This document shows, one piece after another, positions 1 to 7,366 of a stretch of DNA of 13,379 nt. The stretch is from positions 1 through 13,379 of the forward strand of contig CABQHM010000075.1 in the NCBI GenBank assembly GCA_902464015.1. The letters run 5' to 3'. Numbering within the stretch: the stretch's first letter is position 1; each line of letters begins with the position of its first letter. Position numbers and translations under genes: made by a program. This DNA comes from an uncultured Coriobacteriales bacterium. GTDB lineage: Bacteria > Actinomycetota > Coriobacteriia > Coriobacteriales > UMGS124. The notes beneath the pieces were generated by a model that did no database searches, had not been told where the DNA came from, and was given only the letters and a program-made list of their open reading frames with translations.

Positions 1-296
1 GCTCGGGCGCGGGCGCCAAGGACGAGCCCCCCGAGCCCGAGCAGCCCGGCGAGCCCGCGAACCCGGGCCGGCCTGGTGAGCCCGGTCAGCCTGGCGAGCC
101 TGCGAACCCGGACCAGCCCAGCGAGCCCGCGGCTCCCGCCGAGCCCGAGCAGCCCTGCAATCCCGTCGAGCCCTCCGAGCCTGCGGTCCCCAGCGAGTCC
201 GAGCAGCCTGCAGAACCTACGATTCCGGACCAGCCCAGTGAGTCCGCCGCACCTGCGAACCCTGACCAATCCGAGCAGTCTGCTGAGCCCGAGTAG
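1..296 (+). CDS. C-terminal Pro/Glu-rich repeat tail of a protein starting upstream (partial)
   Basis: The third frame (codons from position 3) is open from the window edge to TAG at 294-296. It encodes about 97 residues made almost wholly of Pro, Glu, Ala, Ser, Asp, Gln and Asn, in short units such as EPEQPGEPANP and DQPSEPA. No folded domain, membrane segment or sortase motif is visible. Acidic proline-rich stretches of this kind usually act as extended wall-spanning linkers, and the autolysin at 2617-5943 carries a similar one, so a surface protein is likely (inference). The first frame is also open to 427-429 but would give an Arg/Ser/Pro-rich protein, which I consider less likely. The start and any catalytic part lie outside the window. 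The TAG sits where neighbouring repeat units have CAG, so it may be a nonsense mutation; see the next feature. Confidence 0.55.
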   Translation, partial: SGAGAKDEPPEPEQPGEPANPGRPGEPGQPGEPANPDQPSEPAAPAEPEQPCNPVEPSEPAVPSESEQPAEPTIPDQPSESAAPANPDQSEQSAEPE

Positions 297-345
297 CCCT
301 CCGGGCCTGCGGTCCCCGGCGAACCTGTGCAGCCCGCCGTGCCCT
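20..345 (+). repeat. Degenerate low-complexity GAGCCCG-type repeat
   Basis: The bases GAGCCCG, GAGCAGCCC and GAGCCTGCG recur many times with small changes. The array encodes the Pro/Glu tail. Copies are degenerate and irregularly spaced, not an exact satellite. Because the unit has almost no stop-forming triplets, two forward frames are open across it. Such arrays tend to change length by slippage or recombination. Confidence 0.6.
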
Positions 346-434
346 CCGAGTCTGCAAGCTCCGAGCCTGCCTTTGTATCTGGTACCGGCCCGAGCCTCGA
401 CTCTGCTGGGTCTGAGTCTTTCAGCCTGACCTAG
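297..434 (+). pseudogene. Possible severed end of the Pro/Glu-repeat protein beyond an in-frame amber codon
   Basis: After TAG 294-296 the same frame stays open for another 45 codons and ends at two consecutive TAG codons (432-437). The composition continues unchanged at first (units such as PAVPGEPVQPAVPSES), then becomes Ser/Gly-rich and ends in SESFSLT. The unit PAVPSES also occurs before the stop. This suggests the original gene ended at 434 and that a CAG-to-TAG change cut off its last 45 residues. A sequencing error or amber readthrough would look the same. No ribosome-binding site or start suggests separate translation. Confidence 0.4.
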
Positions 435-473
435 TAGGGGAGCCCGTCGCTCAGGGCCCTACTCCCCAACTAT

Positions 474-517
474 CGTGCGCCCCGCCCTCGAACCTGGAGT
501 GCGGGGCGCGCGTGTTT
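474..517 (+). terminator. Hairpin terminator after the Pro/Glu-repeat gene
   Basis: Bases 474-485 (CGTGCGCCCCGC) pair with 501-512 (GCGGGGCGCGCG) in a 12-bp stem with one G-T pair. A small CTC/GAG pairing lies inside the loop, and TGTTT follows. The stem is strong but the T-tract is short. A second, weaker stem-loop lies just upstream: AGTAGGG (433-439) with CCCTACT (457-463), or GGGGAG (437-442) with CTCCCC (462-467), overlapping the double stop. Confidence 0.6.
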
Positions 518-663
518 CAGGTTGTGGCCATTCTTATCGTCTGTTTGTGTCGCGCTCGGGTGCCGCAGGGCGTCTCGCGCCTCTATGCGATGCGCGTTGC
601 TCTGGCATGGTGTAGACTGGCCCCGCTCGTACACCTGATTGTTACCGGAAGGGCGCACCATTG

Positions 664-2436
664 ATGAACTTGCTTTCACGTCGCTCCTTTGCTGTTGCGG
701 CAGGACTCTCGCTGTTGGGGGCCTGCGGTTTGGGCGCGCTTTCCTCGATTGCGCGTGCCGACGTGGATGCAACCGCTGCCGCCCTTGCCGATGCACGGTC
801 GCGCTACGATGGCCTTAAGGCGCTGATTGATGAGATTGGTGCCCAATACCAGCAGCTTTGCGTTGAGCTTGAGTCAACGCTTGGCCAGATTGATGCCAAG
901 GCCCAGCAAATTGCCGACATCCAAGAAGAGATAGACGCCCTTCTTGCCGTGCCTGCCGAGCAGGCCGACGAAGAGGTTCTTGCCGAGCTTGAGACTCGCC
1001 AAGCCGACCTCGCAGCCCAGAAGGCTGAGCTTGAAACCTTGCGCACCCAGAAGGGCGACCAGCTTGCTGAGGTTAAACGCCGTCAAGATGAGGCGACCCA
1101 GGCGCTCAACGAGGCCGACGCCGAGGTGAAGGCGCTGGCTGAGCAATACGACCGCGAGCTTGCTGCGCGTGCGCAGGCCGAGGCTGACGAGAAGGCAAAG
1201 GCCGATCAGGCTGCCGATCAGGTACAGGGCGAGACGCCTCAGCCTGAGGGGCAAGACGGCGACAGCACGAAGGACAAGCCCTCGGGCGAAGGCAAGCCTG
1301 AGGGTACCGGCACAGACGAGGACAAAGACAAGGGAGATGAGTTTGCCCAGATAACCGAGGCCACGCGCACCAGGCTGCGCGAGATCATCGCGTCGGGCGT
1401 CATTACCGAAGCCTATCCCGGCAGCTTGCTTGCCGCGGTCCTCGAGGCGTGCGTCACTGTGTCGTCTACGGGCGAGGGCTACTGCGCAAGCTGGGTCACC
1501 GAGGTCTACGACCAGGCTGGCGTCGGTCTCTTCTGGGGCAACGCCTGCGATATGTATGCCGACTGGTGCACCATTTCCGACATCAGCTACATCAAGCCGG
1601 GCATGATCATTGCCACGCCTTCGCACAACTGGACCAACGACGGGCAGATTTACGGACACGTGGGCATCTACATCGGCAAAGACGAGAACGGAGAGGGCCA
1701 GGTAGTCGACAACCTCGGCTACATCCGCATGGTTCCCCTTGAGCGCTGGGTTGCGAGCTATGACGACGTTGTCGCTCCGCGTTGCGGTTGGCTGGGCGGT
1801 GTCAGGCTGGTTGAGGGTGGCGACGAGCCCGTGGTCCCGCCCGCGCCCGACAACAAGCCTGGCTTCTCCGATGTCGACGCAGATGCCTGGTACGCGAGCT
1901 ATGTTGCGTATGTGCGTGACGCCGGTCTCATGACTGGTTACTCGGACACGGGCTTGTTCGGGCCTGATAATGCGGTGAGCCGCGCCGAGGTGGCGGCGGT
2001 TCTGTGTCGCCATGCCACGGGCTACACGCCCCAGGGCGCAGGCGATTGCTTCTATGACGTCTGGGGAGATGAGTGGTACGCCGGCGTGGTGGAGTGGTGC
2101 TATCACAATTCCATCGTGACCGGCGAGCGCGACGAGTACGGCAATGAGACGGGCTACTTCCGCCCCAATGACTGCGTGACCCGCGAGCAGCTTGCTACCA
2201 TGGTGCACCGCTATGCCCTCACGCTGGGCATGGGCTCCGAGGTCGGCGACATCAGCGCGTTCGATGACGCGTGGGCCGTATCGGACTACGCCTTGCACGG
2301 CCTGTCCTGGTGCAACCTCTACGGCATCATCACCGGCGACACCACCTACGGCTATCCCTTGCTCAACCCTCACGGCTACGCCACGCGTGCTCAGATGGCA
2401 AAAATCCTCACGGTTCTCGTGCGCGATGTCTTATAA
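664..2436 (+). CDS. Secreted coiled-coil / CHAP-like peptidoglycan hydrolase with three SLH domains
   Basis: Product of 590 residues, probably a surface-anchored cell-wall hydrolase. Residues 1-32 are a signal peptide with a Tat-like SRRSF motif (5-9), a possible lipobox (LGAC, Cys21) and an A-R-A cleavage site before Asp33. Residues 34-170 are a Glu/Ala/Gln-rich coiled coil like the N-terminus of NlpC/P60 and PcsB-type hydrolases. An acidic linker covers about 180-230. The domain at about 240-385 looks CHAP/NlpC-like: Cys274 in GYCASWV, a GNA motif, His332 in GHVGIYIG and Asp349/Asn350 are the probable catalytic residues. Three SLH repeats follow (about 399-451, 460-519, 529-586), which in this family bind secondary wall polymers. 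GGAAGGG at 647-653 supports ATG 664; TTG at 661 is the alternative. I see no convincing promoter in 518-646. The gene stands alone, with terminators on both sides. Confidence 0.85.
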   Translation: MNLLSRRSFAVAAGLSLLGACGLGALSSIARADVDATAAALADARSRYDGLKALIDEIGAQYQQLCVELESTLGQIDAKAQQIADIQEEIDALLAVPAEQADEEVLAELETRQADLAAQKAELETLRTQKGDQLAEVKRRQDEATQALNEADAEVKALAEQYDRELAARAQAEADEKAKADQAADQVQGETPQPEGQDGDSTKDKPSGEGKPEGTGTDEDKDKGDEFAQITEATRTRLREIIASGVITEAYPGSLLAAVLEACVTVSSTGEGYCASWVTEVYDQAGVGLFWGNACDMYADWCTISDISYIKPGMIIATPSHNWTNDGQIYGHVGIYIGKDENGEGQVVDNLGYIRMVPLERWVASYDDVVAPRCGWLGGVRLVEGGDEPVVPPAPDNKPGFSDVDADAWYASYVAYVRDAGLMTGYSDTGLFGPDNAVSRAEVAAVLCRHATGYTPQGAGDCFYDVWGDEWYAGVVEWCYHNSIVTGERDEYGNETGYFRPNDCVTREQLATMVHRYALTLGMGSEVGDISAFDDAWAVSDYALHGLSWCNLYGIITGDTTYGYPLLNPHGYATRAQMAKILTVLVRDVL

Positions 2437-2515
2437 CCGCCTGACCAGGCATTTTAGCTCTATACGATAGCGACGTGGCAGGAACGGAGCGCTGTTTTTC
2501 CAGTTGCGGATTCCT

Positions 2516-2556
2516 GCGCCTGGCATGGGGATGGTACCATGCCAGGTGCTTTTGTT
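2516..2556 (+). terminator. Rho-independent terminator after the CHAP/SLH gene
   Basis: Bases 2516-2528 (GCGCCTGGCATGG) pair with 2537-2549 (CCATGCCAGGTGC) in a 13-bp stem with one G-T pair and an 8-base loop, followed directly by TTTTGTT. The possible start ATG at 2539 of the next open frame lies inside the 3' arm, so that start cannot be the real one. Confidence 0.85.
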
Positions 2557-2616
2557 GACTTTCCGCACACGCCGCCGTGCGTCTTGCGGAGCCATGCGAG
2601 AAGTAAGGAGCACACG

Positions 2617-5600
2617 GTGACAAAACATCCCGTTGCCAATCTTGCCCTTTCGTGCCTTGTGAGCTGGTCGATGATCCTTAACGGATTCATGCCCGCCGCC
2701 CAGGCACTTGCCGATGAGGCCGAGCGGGCCCCGGCTTACGAGGTCGCTTCGGCCCCTGCTGCCCAAGAGGGGACCGATCAAGAGGATGCGGACGCATCCG
2801 CTCCTGTCGAGCCGACCCCGGATGCTCCTTCGGGCGACAGCGCCCAGGACGATGTCGACGTCGAACCTCAGCCCGACCCTGCCGATGGGCAGGAAAGCGA
2901 GCAGGCGCCTGCGGACCAACCTGAGGAAGAACAGCCGGCCCCCGAACCCAGTGAGTCTGCCCCTTCCGATGACTCTGCCTCGCCAGATGACATGGCCGCC
3001 GGGGTCCCCCTCGCTCCCGAAGAGGCGCTCTCCTTGGTGTACGTTTCCCTGGCGAGCTTGGAGGAGGGCCAGACCCAGCAGGTCGCGCTCATGCTTGCCG
3101 ATGAGGCGAGCCAGGTCGTGTCTGCCCAGCTCACCCTTTTCTCGCCTTACGGTGACGTTGAGGTTGAGGTTTCTGCCATCGACATGGAGGCCATGCTCTT
3201 CAATATCGATACGGCGCTGCTCGGCCAGGGAACCTCGTCTCTGAGGTCCCTCTCGTACACCCTTGCCGACGGTAGCGAACATGCGGTGGACTTTGCGCTT
3301 TCTACCAGCGCGTATGTGTTTGAGGTCACCCAGGCGACAGAACCTGTTGCCGACCTCACCGCCTATACCATCGACGCCGCAGGCGAGCTTGTGGAAGCCC
3401 AGAGCGTCGAGGATGCGCTCGACGTCGCGGGCGTCTCCGACGTCATGCTCAATGCCATGGCCGTCGACGCCGACGCCCAGGGCCAGTCCACGACGAAGCT
3501 TCCCGGCCTTGTCATTGCCCTCGATCCCGGTCATGACAACCAGTCTCCCGGCGCCCAAGGCCAGGGCCTGCGTGAAGAGGAGCTCACGCTCAAAATCGCC
3601 CAGGCATGCCGCGACGAGCTGGAGACCTACCCTGGCGTGAGCGTCTACATGACGCGCGACGATTCGGGCGACTGCCCCTACTTCACCGATTACGACCACA
3701 ACGAGGCCGAATGCCTCAAGCGCCGCGTTGCCGATGCCGTTGCTGCGGGCGCTTCGGTGTTCGTGAGCATCCACATCAATTCGGCCGACACGTCGAATTC
3801 CCATGGTGCCGAGGTGTGGTTCCCCAACTACAGTGCCGGCATCACCACCGTCACCCAGGACGGCGAGAACCTTGCGCAGTCCATCCAGGATCGCCTTGTC
3901 GCTCTGGGCCTGTATGACCGCGGCATCAAGGAAAACGACACCTACATCGACGGCTCCGGCAACGAGCGCGATTACTATTCCATCATCCGCAACACCAAGA
4001 AGAACAACGTCCCCGGTATCATCGTCGAGCATGCGTTCATCTCTGGCAAGGACGACTACAAGTTCCTCTCGAGCGACACGGCGTTGCACGACCTCGGCGT
4101 TGCCGACGCCAAGGGCATCGCCGACTTCTTTGGCCTGTCCAAGGACAAGGACAACTCCGGCCTGTCGCTGAGCGAGCTGCACGTTGCCGACATCGACGGC
4201 GCCACGCGCACCGTGACGCTTGGCGGCTCCACCGGCCTGTCCGGCGCTGCTCACTTCTATGTTGACGTCACCTTCCCCGACGGCACCATGCATTCGCTTG
4301 AGATGACCAAGGTCGACGAGGGGAACTGGGAGGGTTCCTTCAAGCTTCCTGCAGACGTGGTCGTAGGTACCTTGCGCTTCGACGGGTATGTGGCAAGCGC
4401 CGCCAACTCCGTGCTGGCGAGTGTCTCCACCACGGGCGAGGTCAAGCGCTTCAACGACCTCGAAGCTGGCGAGTGGTACCTGGACTATGTGGCGCATGTG
4501 GTTGATGCCGGCATCATGACCGGTTTCTCCGATGACGACGGGGTGTGTCGCACCTTTGGTCCGGAAGAAACCATGACGCGCGGCATGGTGGCCACGATGC
4601 TCTACCGCATCGCGAACCCCTCGAGCACCTCCACTACCGACCCCTCCAATTACGGCATGGAGTCGAGCTTCCCCGACGTCGCCCTCGGGCAGTGGTACAC
4701 CGCCGCAATCGAGTGGGCCTACCAGCAGGGGATTGTTACTGGCTACAAGGACGGTGAGTATGCCGGCCTTTTCCGTCCCGACAAGACGGTGAGCCGCGAG
4801 GAGCTTGCCACCATGCTGTGGCGCTACGCCAAGGGCTGCGGGCTCAACGTGTACGTCGGCTCCATCGATGCGTTTTACGATGCTGACGAGGTGAGCGGCT
4901 TCGCCTACGACGCGCTTGCCTGGTGCAACGCCAAGGGCATTCTCACCGGCGATACGACCACCGGCATTGCGCTGCTCAATCCCAAGAATTCCGCCACCCG
5001 CGCCCAGGCGGCAAAGATGTTCGATGTATTCTCGGGTGTCATCGGCTGGTCTGCCCCTGACAACGGGGGTGGCGAAAACGCCCCTTTTGAGGTAACCGCC
5101 CTTTCGTGCAGGATGACCGACGAGGGAGCGGGCTATGAGTTCTGGATTCCGTCGGGCCAGGTAAAGCCCGCGGGTGCGGTGAGCATCGCCATCTGGAAGG
5201 CAGGCTCCGACGTCACGAGCGCCCAGTGGTTCATCGCCCGCTATGTCGAAGACCTCGACCTCTCCTCGGCCGGCGAGGCCAAGGGCACGTGGGCAGTCGA
5301 GCTTGCCCGCTCGCAGCTGGCCGCAGGCGACTATGTCGCGCAGGTGTGGGCGGCTCCCACGGCAGACGGGGAGAAGGAGGCCTTTGCCATAGTCGAGTTC
5401 TCCACGGCCTTGCATCCTATCATGAACGCAAACAGCAAGGTCACGGTTGCCGACATGGTCGCTGACTACAAGGCCTCTGGGGCAACCTACCCCGCTGATG
5501 TGTACAAGGACAAGGGCGCAGCAACCATCGAGGAGTTCTGCAAAATTCTTTACGAAGAGGCGCGCGACGAGGGCGTCGACCCGGGCGTGGTGTACGTGCA

Positions 5601-5943
5601 GGCCATGAATGAGACCGGTTACCTGCGCTTTGGTGGTCAGGTCGACCCCACTCAGTGCAACTTCTCCGGCCTGGGCGCCACCGATGACGGCGCCGCCGGC
5701 CACACGTTCGCCTCGGTGCGCGAAGGCCTGCGCGCCCAGGTGCAGCACCTGCGCCTCTATGCCGACCCGCGCATGGCTGACTACGCCGGTAACACGAGTT
5801 TGCTCAAGCACCCCCTGGTCGACCCGCGCTTCTCCTCTTGGCTGGCCGGCTGGTGCCCCTATGTCGAAGGCCTTGGCTCTCGTTGGGCTTCGGTGAGTTC
5901 TTATGGATGGGTTCTGGCGGGCATGCTCGATGATTTAAGATAA
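2617..5943 (+). CDS. Bifunctional autolysin: N-acetylmuramoyl-L-alanine amidase, SLH repeats and glucosaminidase-like domain
   Basis: Product of 1108 residues. GTG 2617 is chosen because AAGGAG (2605-2610) lies 6 bases upstream and a signal peptide begins there, ending near ALA-DEAE (about residue 32). An acidic Pro/Asp/Glu linker runs to about 130, then an unassigned domain. Amidase_3 spans about 295-505; the zinc ligands are His306 (DPGHD), Glu320 (after GLR), His386 (SIHIN) and catalytic-site Glu471 (VEHAF). This family cleaves the bond between MurNAc and L-Ala. An unassigned beta-type domain follows (about 515-608), then SLH repeats at about 612-664, 685-743 and 749-805. Residues 824-933 resemble a GBS Bsp-like repeat. 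Residues 934-1108 resemble Glucosaminidase (PF01832), with Glu999 in MNETGYL as candidate catalytic acid, which would cut the glycan strand. The placement of SLH repeats between the two catalytic domains is unusual. Probably co-transcribed with the next gene. Confidence 0.88.
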   Translation: MTKHPVANLALSCLVSWSMILNGFMPAAQALADEAERAPAYEVASAPAAQEGTDQEDADASAPVEPTPDAPSGDSAQDDVDVEPQPDPADGQESEQAPADQPEEEQPAPEPSESAPSDDSASPDDMAAGVPLAPEEALSLVYVSLASLEEGQTQQVALMLADEASQVVSAQLTLFSPYGDVEVEVSAIDMEAMLFNIDTALLGQGTSSLRSLSYTLADGSEHAVDFALSTSAYVFEVTQATEPVADLTAYTIDAAGELVEAQSVEDALDVAGVSDVMLNAMAVDADAQGQSTTKLPGLVIALDPGHDNQSPGAQGQGLREEELTLKIAQACRDELETYPGVSVYMTRDDSGDCPYFTDYDHNEAECLKRRVADAVAAGASVFVSIHINSADTSNSHGAEVWFPNYSAGITTVTQDGENLAQSIQDRLVALGLYDRGIKENDTYIDGSGNERDYYSIIRNTKKNNVPGIIVEHAFISGKDDYKFLSSDTALHDLGVADAKGIADFFGLSKDKDNSGLSLSELHVADIDGATRTVTLGGSTGLSGAAHFYVDVTFPDGTMHSLEMTKVDEGNWEGSFKLPADVVVGTLRFDGYVASAANSVLASVSTTGEVKRFNDLEAGEWYLDYVAHVVDAGIMTGFSDDDGVCRTFGPEETMTRGMVATMLYRIANPSSTSTTDPSNYGMESSFPDVALGQWYTAAIEWAYQQGIVTGYKDGEYAGLFRPDKTVSREELATMLWRYAKGCGLNVYVGSIDAFYDADEVSGFAYDALAWCNAKGILTGDTTTGIALLNPKNSATRAQAAKMFDVFSGVIGWSAPDNGGGENAPFEVTALSCRMTDEGAGYEFWIPSGQVKPAGAVSIAIWKAGSDVTSAQWFIARYVEDLDLSSAGEAKGTWAVELARSQLAAGDYVAQVWAAPTADGEKEAFAIVEFSTALHPIMNANSKVTVADMVADYKASGATYPADVYKDKGAATIEEFCKILYEEARDEGVDPGVVYVQAMNETGYLRFGGQVDPTQCNFSGLGATDDGAAGHTFASVREGLRAQVQHLRLYADPRMADYAGNTSLLKHPLVDPRFSSWLAGWCPYVEGLGSRWASVSSYGWVLAGMLDDLR

Positions 5944-6005
5944 ACGCTTACGATTTGGCGAGAGCGAACACAGCCCCCAATGGTTCGAGATGCGGAGGTC
6001 CCGTC

Positions 6006-7127
6006 ATGAGGGACGATCGATACGAAGAGTATGACAACGGTTATGCGGCTCCCTACCAGGAGCAGCGCTACGATGACGGCAACGGCTATGGCCCTGGCAT
6101 GCAGGAGCGAGAGGCTGCGCCCCAGCGCGAGCCCCGCGAGCCCGGCGTGCGTGGCGAGCGCCCCGTGCGCGAGTCGGCCGGCCGCCGTCCCGTGCGCGAT
6201 GGCGCTGACGCTGGCCAGCGCCCTGCACCCGCGAGGCGTCAGGGGCAGGCCCCTGCCGCTGGCGCCGGCAACCCTGTCCTCAACGGCCTGAAGGCCGCCG
6301 GCGGCGCCGTTGCCGGTGCGTTCAGCGGCGTGGCGGGCGCCGTCTCGTCTCGCATCGCCCAGTCCCGCGCTGTGGAGTACGAGGACGGCGACTATGTGGG
6401 TACTGGCACGCCGTGCCGTATGTGCGGCCACCCCGTCGACCACCTGCAGTCGCGCTGCCCCCATTGCGGCACTCTCGTGCGTCCGGTCACCCAGCGCGCC
6501 TCGTTCTGGGTTGCGGTCATCGTGCTGGTGGCCCTTGTCGTTGTGCTCACGCTTGCCATCGGTTCCTGCAAGGCCAATCAGCCCAGCAATCCTGGCACTC
6601 CGGCGGCCTCCTCGGACGTCACGCAGCTCCAGACCCTCGTTAACGACTCCAACGCGGCTCTCGACGAGCAGCGTGAGACGCACCCCTACACGCGCTACAC
6701 CGCCTACAACCTCCGCCAGGCCGTGACTGCCGCCGAGACGGTGCTGGCGAGCACGACTGCCACGGCCAATGAGCGTAGCGAGGCATACTCCAACCTCAAT
6801 AACGCCAAGAGCGCCCTGCTGACGCTTGCCACCACCTACGAATGGCCGGTCTTTGGCGAGAACCTGCTTACTGAGCCTGCCAAGTGGAGCACCAAGCAGG
6901 TTGGTTTGAACTGCACCGTCGCCTCCATCGACATGGCGGACGACGGCGGCCTGTCCTCCATGGTGGTCTCCGACCCCAACAACGCCGCCAACCAGCTCAC
7001 CGTGTACTTCTATCCCGTTGATATTAAGAGCTCCTACGACGTGGGCTCCAACATCAACGTCTACGGCGAGTTTGTCTACGACGGTACCAACATGGCGCTC
7101 TGGGCCGACAAGATCGAAGCGCTGTAA
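6006..7127 (+). CDS. Zinc-ribbon single-pass membrane protein with extracytoplasmic C-terminal domain
   Basis: Product of 373 residues, function unknown. ATG 6006 is preceded by GGAGG (5994-5998); the upstream TTG at 5955 lacks a good site. Residues 1-110 are low-complexity: Tyr/Asp/Gln-rich, then Arg/Pro/Ala-rich, so probably disordered. A Gly/Ala segment with FSGVAGAVSS precedes a zinc ribbon with Cys137-x2-Cys140 and Cys151-x2-Cys154 (CRMCGHP...CPHCG). A hydrophobic helix covers about 166-187. The outer part begins with a helical segment (about 205-275) and ends in a small beta-rich domain (about 290-373) that could be an OB-like fold (VYFYPVDI, NINVYGEF); this is a guess. It follows the autolysin by 62 bases with no terminator between, so a shared transcript and an envelope role are plausible. 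A strong terminator follows. Confidence 0.8.
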   Translation: MRDDRYEEYDNGYAAPYQEQRYDDGNGYGPGMQEREAAPQREPREPGVRGERPVRESAGRRPVRDGADAGQRPAPARRQGQAPAAGAGNPVLNGLKAAGGAVAGAFSGVAGAVSSRIAQSRAVEYEDGDYVGTGTPCRMCGHPVDHLQSRCPHCGTLVRPVTQRASFWVAVIVLVALVVVLTLAIGSCKANQPSNPGTPAASSDVTQLQTLVNDSNAALDEQRETHPYTRYTAYNLRQAVTAAETVLASTTATANERSEAYSNLNNAKSALLTLATTYEWPVFGENLLTEPAKWSTKQVGLNCTVASIDMADDGGLSSMVVSDPNNAANQLTVYFYPVDIKSSYDVGSNINVYGEFVYDGTNMALWADKIEAL

Positions 7128-7158
7128 GTTTACGCAGGCACACTGCCAGATTTGCCTC

Positions 7159-7193
7159 AAAAAGGCCTCCGCTTTGCCTGCGGGGGCCTTTTT
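7159..7193 (+). terminator. Rho-independent terminator after the zinc-ribbon gene
   Basis: AAAAAGGCCTCCGC (7159-7172) pairs with GCGGGGGCCTTTTT (7180-7193) over 14 positions with one T-G pair and a 7-base loop. The A-tract on the 5' side makes it potentially active in both directions. Confidence 0.92.
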
Positions 7194-7260
7194 CGTGCCG
7201 CAGATATCGTTTTATGCGTGCATTTTTGGATAAAGCGCGTGAGCATGCGCGCTGAGACTG

Positions 7261-7289
7261 TTGTTTTTTGGCAATAGCTATAGAATACT
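7261..7289 (+). promoter_or_regulatory. Weak candidate promoter for the HdeD-like gene
   Basis: TTGTTT (7261-7266) and AATACT (7284-7289) are 17 bases apart and match the sigma-70 boxes 3/6 and 4/6. TAGAAT (7281-7286) is a better -10 but has no -35 at normal distance. This AT-rich patch is the only plausible promoter between the terminator at 7193 and the gene at 7367. Confidence 0.35.
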
Positions 7290-7332
7290 TGCTCAGGAAA
7301 GTTCTGTACCGCGGTCGAAAAGCGGCCGGGAG

Positions 7333-7357
7333 CACGCCTTCGGGCGTGGAGGAAAGG
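7333..7357 (+). promoter_or_regulatory. UUCG-capped hairpin abutting the ribosome-binding site
   Basis: CACGCC (7333-7338), TTCG, GGCGTG (7343-7348) form a perfect 6-bp stem with the extra-stable C(UUCG)G tetraloop. The last stem base is the first G of GGAGGAAAGG, the ribosome-binding site for ATG 7367. A weaker pairing, CGGTC (7312-7316) with GGCCG (7324-7328), lies just upstream. The leader is thus structured up to the translation start, which could stabilise the mRNA or tune translation (inference). Confidence 0.5.
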
Positions 7358-7366
7358 GGTTCTACC

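Noticed and set aside
20..345. Repeat array as a CRISPR
   Set aside because: Units are short, degenerate and coding, with no constant repeat-spacer pattern.
76..429. Ser/Pro/Arg-rich frame as an independent gene
   Set aside because: Its GTG has no good ribosome-binding site, and the overlapping acidic Pro/Glu frame fits known linker composition better; kept only as an alternative.
2439..2455. GCCT/AGGC hairpin followed by ATTTT as a terminator right after the CHAP/SLH gene
   Set aside because: The stem is only 4-5 bp; the hairpin at 2516-2556 is far stronger.
2539..2616. Upstream ATG start for the autolysin
   Set aside because: It lies inside the 3' arm of a terminator hairpin; GTG 2617 has AAGGAG and begins a signal peptide.
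2431..5811. Very long minus-strand open frame (1126 codons) opposite the autolysin, and similar ones at 874-2373, 5901-7160, 7157-8314, 8628-9689 and 10336-11247
   Set aside because: They are antisense shadows of GC-rich coding sequence. They show no family motifs and cross terminators, while the + strand frames have clear domains and ribosome-binding sites.
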